NCBI GenBank assembly: GCA_963788215.1
Contig: CAWBFX010000010.1
Coordinates: forward strand, 372,001 to 436,000
DNA length: 64,000 nucleotides
Direction of reading: 5' to 3'
From: AC-32 sp963788215
Lineage (GTDB): Bacteria; Actinomycetota; Thermoleophilia; Gaiellales; Gaiellaceae
Shown: positions 62,395-64,000 of the stretch, piece by piece
Position numbering within the stretch: the first letter of the stretch is position 1
Layout: the number at the start of each line of letters is the position of its first letter
Position numbers and translations under genes: made by a program
Notes under the pieces: generated by a model
Databases searched by the model: none
What the model saw: the letters and a program-made list of their open reading frames with translations, nothing else
Told to the model about the DNA's origin: nothing

Positions 62395-63710
62395 CAGCCT
62401 ATGCCCTGCCCCCGCTTGTTCTTCTCGACTTCGGCCTGCAGCTGCTCGAGCTCCTTCTCGAGCGCGATCATCTTCAGCTCGCGCCCGACCACGACCTCCT
62501 CGAACTTCTCGAGGTCGAGGATCTTCTCCTGGAGCTCGGTCTTCGACTCTTCGAGGTCGCGCACGACCGCCTCGTAGGCGCGCATGTCGCGGAGCACGCC
62601 GATCGCGCCGATCACGTTTCCGTCGGAGTCACGCAGGGCGGAGGCGTTGAGGCTGGTCGGGATCACCTCGCCGGTCGCCGCGCGCGGGTTGAGGCGGGCG
62701 TTTCGCGTCGCCCCGCGCTCGACCACCTCGCGCAGAGCCGCGGTGAACTCGCGCGTCTCGTCCTCGCTGATGAAGCGTGAGAGCGACTGCTCGACCACCT
62801 CGTCGCGGCGGAAGCCCAGGAGCTCCGAGACGGCGTCGTTCGCCTCGAGGATTTTGCCTTCGAGGTCGGAGACGAACACGGGGTCGGGCGCGTTCTTGAT
62901 CAGCGACTCGGCGTAGGCCCGGGCCTTGTCCAGCTCGCGCATGTCGCGGAGCACCCCGATCGCGCCGATCACGTTGCCCTCGGCGTCACGCAGGGCGGAG
63001 GCGTTGAGGCTGGTCGGGATCACCTCGCCGGTCGCCGCACGCGGGTTGAGCACCGCGTTGCGGGTGACGCCGCGCTCGACCACCTCGCGCAGAGCCGCGG
63101 TGAACTCGCGCGTCTCGTCCTCGCTGATGAAGCGTGAGAGCGACTGCTCGACCACCTCGTCGCGGCGGAAGCCCAGGAGCTCCGAGACGGCGTCGTTCGC
63201 CTCGAGGATTTTGCCTTCGAGGTCGGAGACGAACACGGGGTCGGGCGCGTTCTTGATCAGCGACTCGGCGTAGGCCCGGGCCTTGTCCAGCTCGCGCATG
63301 TCGCGGAGCACCCCGATCGCGCCGATCACGTTTCCGTCGGAGTCGCGAAGCGCCGAGGCGTTGAGCGTCGTCGGGATCACCTCGCCGGAGGCCGCGCGCG
63401 GGTTGAGCACCGCGTTGCGGGTGACGCCGCGCTCCACAACCTCGCGCAGAGCCGCGGTGAACTCGCGCGTCTCGTCCTCGCTGATGAAGCGCGAGAGCGA
63501 CTGCTCGACCACCTCGTCCGGCCGGAACCCGAGCAGCTCCGAGACGGCGTCGTTGGCCTGGAGGATCTTGCCTTCGAGGTCGGAGACGAACACCGGGTCG
63601 GGTGCGTTCTTGATGATGATGTCCGCGGCGAGCGCGCCGCCCGCCGCAGCACCGTCGGCAGATGCCTCGTCGGGGCGAGCGCTCACGGCGGTCAGGGCCT
63701 TCTTGACCAT
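62394..63710 (-). CDS. Triple tandem PAS-domain protein
   Basis: 438 residues. Three PAS domains of 119 residues each start at about residues 34, 153 and 272 with I-I-K-N-A-P-D-P-V-F-V-S-D-L-E-G or L-I-K-N form. They differ at only a few residues. A C-terminal coiled coil (about 395-435) with E-L-E-Q-L-Q-A-E-V-E follows. No output domain is present, so the protein must signal through the kinase encoded next. PAS core residues do not show the heme or flavin ligand. Confidence 0.92.
   Translation of the reverse strand: MVKKALTAVSARPDEASADGAAAGGALAADIIIKNAPDPVFVSDLEGKILQANDAVSELLGFRPDEVVEQSLSRFISEDETREFTAALREVVERGVTRNAVLNPRAASGEVIPTTLNASALRDSDGNVIGAIGVLRDMRELDKARAYAESLIKNAPDPVFVSDLEGKILEANDAVSELLGFRRDEVVEQSLSRFISEDETREFTAALREVVERGVTRNAVLNPRAATGEVIPTSLNASALRDAEGNVIGAIGVLRDMRELDKARAYAESLIKNAPDPVFVSDLEGKILEANDAVSELLGFRRDEVVEQSLSRFISEDETREFTAALREVVERGATRNARLNPRAATGEVIPTSLNASALRDSDGNVIGAIGVLRDMRAYEAVVRDLEESKTELQEKILDLEKFEEVVVGRELKMIALEKELEQLQAEVEKNKRGQGIG
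62581..63651. repeat. Three 357-base tandem DNA repeats (PAS units)
   Basis: Units at 62581-62937, 62938-63294 and 63295-63651 are nearly identical at DNA level, with long identical runs at third codon positions. Such identity points to recent duplication or ongoing gene conversion. Confidence 0.88.
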
Positions 63711-63821
63711 GGGCCTGTCCTCCGAATCATGTGGGCGAAAAACTGGGGGATGCCGGGCTCATTGTGCGGATTTGCCCTTGTTTCGGCAAGTCCGCCGCCG
63801 AGACCTGCGTGGTGCGGCGGC

Positions 63822-64000
63822 CTAGCTCGCGCCTGTGACCGGCTCTCTTGCGCCCAGCTGCTCGGCGCGCTCCTTGATCCCGCGCAGCATCTTCCGCTCC
63901 ATCACGAGCGAGCCCGGCTCCATCGGGAGCATCCCGAGCCGGTCCTTGAGCTTCGGCAGGCGGAAGCGGTTGCGGCTGATCAGGCGCGTCTTGCCGTCCT
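63822..64000 (-). CDS. C-terminal part of a SRPBCC-like protein (runs off the right edge)
   Basis: The last 58 residues before a TAG at 63822: R-L-I-S-R-N-R-F-R-L-P-K, M-E-P-G-S-L-V-M-E-R-K-M-L-R-G-I-K-E-R-A-E. The E-P-G-x-x-V-M-E-R-K-M-L-x-G-I-K-E-R segment is frequent at the end of actinobacterial SRPBCC-fold proteins. The 5' part lies beyond the window, so the assignment is tentative. Confidence 0.55.
   Translation of the reverse strand, partial: DGKTRLISRNRFRLPKLKDRLGMLPMEPGSLVMERKMLRGIKERAEQLGAREPVTGAS

Overview
The window is about 64 kb of very GC-rich DNA. Gene content (small-type PurL with separate PurQ and PurS, an F420-type oxidoreductase, an rpsF-ssb-rpsR-rplI-dnaB cluster, many GTG starts, 1-4 base start/stop overlaps) points to a deep-branching actinobacterium of the Thermoleophilia (Gaiellales or Solirubrobacterales-like). 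That placement is inferred from gene content and protein style, not from a marker gene. No rRNA, CRISPR array, transposase, integrase or phage gene was seen.

Layout. 0-4.5 kb: two tRNAs (Glu, Val), a DM13 protein, a DUF402 protein, a lipoprotein, a coiled-coil protein, a nuclease-like protein and a cation efflux pump. 4.5-8.6 kb: a dehydrogenase, a glycogen-debranching-type enzyme, a glycosyltransferase and a Flp pilin. 8.6-15.3 kb: acetyltransferase, MBL hydrolase, PPOX enzyme, the two reverse-transsulfuration enzymes, monothiol glutaredoxin plus BolA, and small membrane proteins. 15.3-19.1 kb: a DHA2 drug exporter and a large secreted helical-barrel protein. 19.1-26.7 kb: purH-purN-purM and purF-purL, separated by VOC proteins. 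26.8-36 kb: an accessory stretch of VOC proteins, EamA transporters and short-chain dehydrogenases. Inside it, 28.95-31.8 kb is a patchwork of small genes punctuated by six copies of one short motif in one orientation. 36-39.6 kb: BNR-repeat protein, rRNA methyltransferase, lipoprotein, diguanylate cyclase. 39.6-49 kb: purD-purE-(GNAT)-purB-purC-purS-purQ, then fdhD-mobA, two methyltransferases and purA. 49-52.8 kb: rpsF-ssb-rpsR-rplI-dnaB. 53-64 kb: cell-wall amidase, esterase, STAS and thioredoxin-fold proteins, two OmpR-type regulators with a kinase, a Cys-rich copper-binding-type protein, a DUF72 protein, and a three-gene sensory operon (triple-PAS protein, coiled-coil kinase, receiver-PAS-kinase).

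Together the window holds nearly the whole de novo IMP pathway plus purA and purB for AMP, in three co-directional minus-strand blocks, and the replication/ribosome housekeeping cluster.

Three cautions. First, at least ten single-base indels break otherwise intact genes, including purA; most are in G/C runs or GC-rich tracts, so I read them mainly as consensus errors. One of them creates an apparent GNAT-PurB fusion. Second, several genes have their family N-terminus only if translation begins at CTG. Third, a 22-base sequence containing a palindrome occurs both in a gene-end spacer and inside the purL reading frame.
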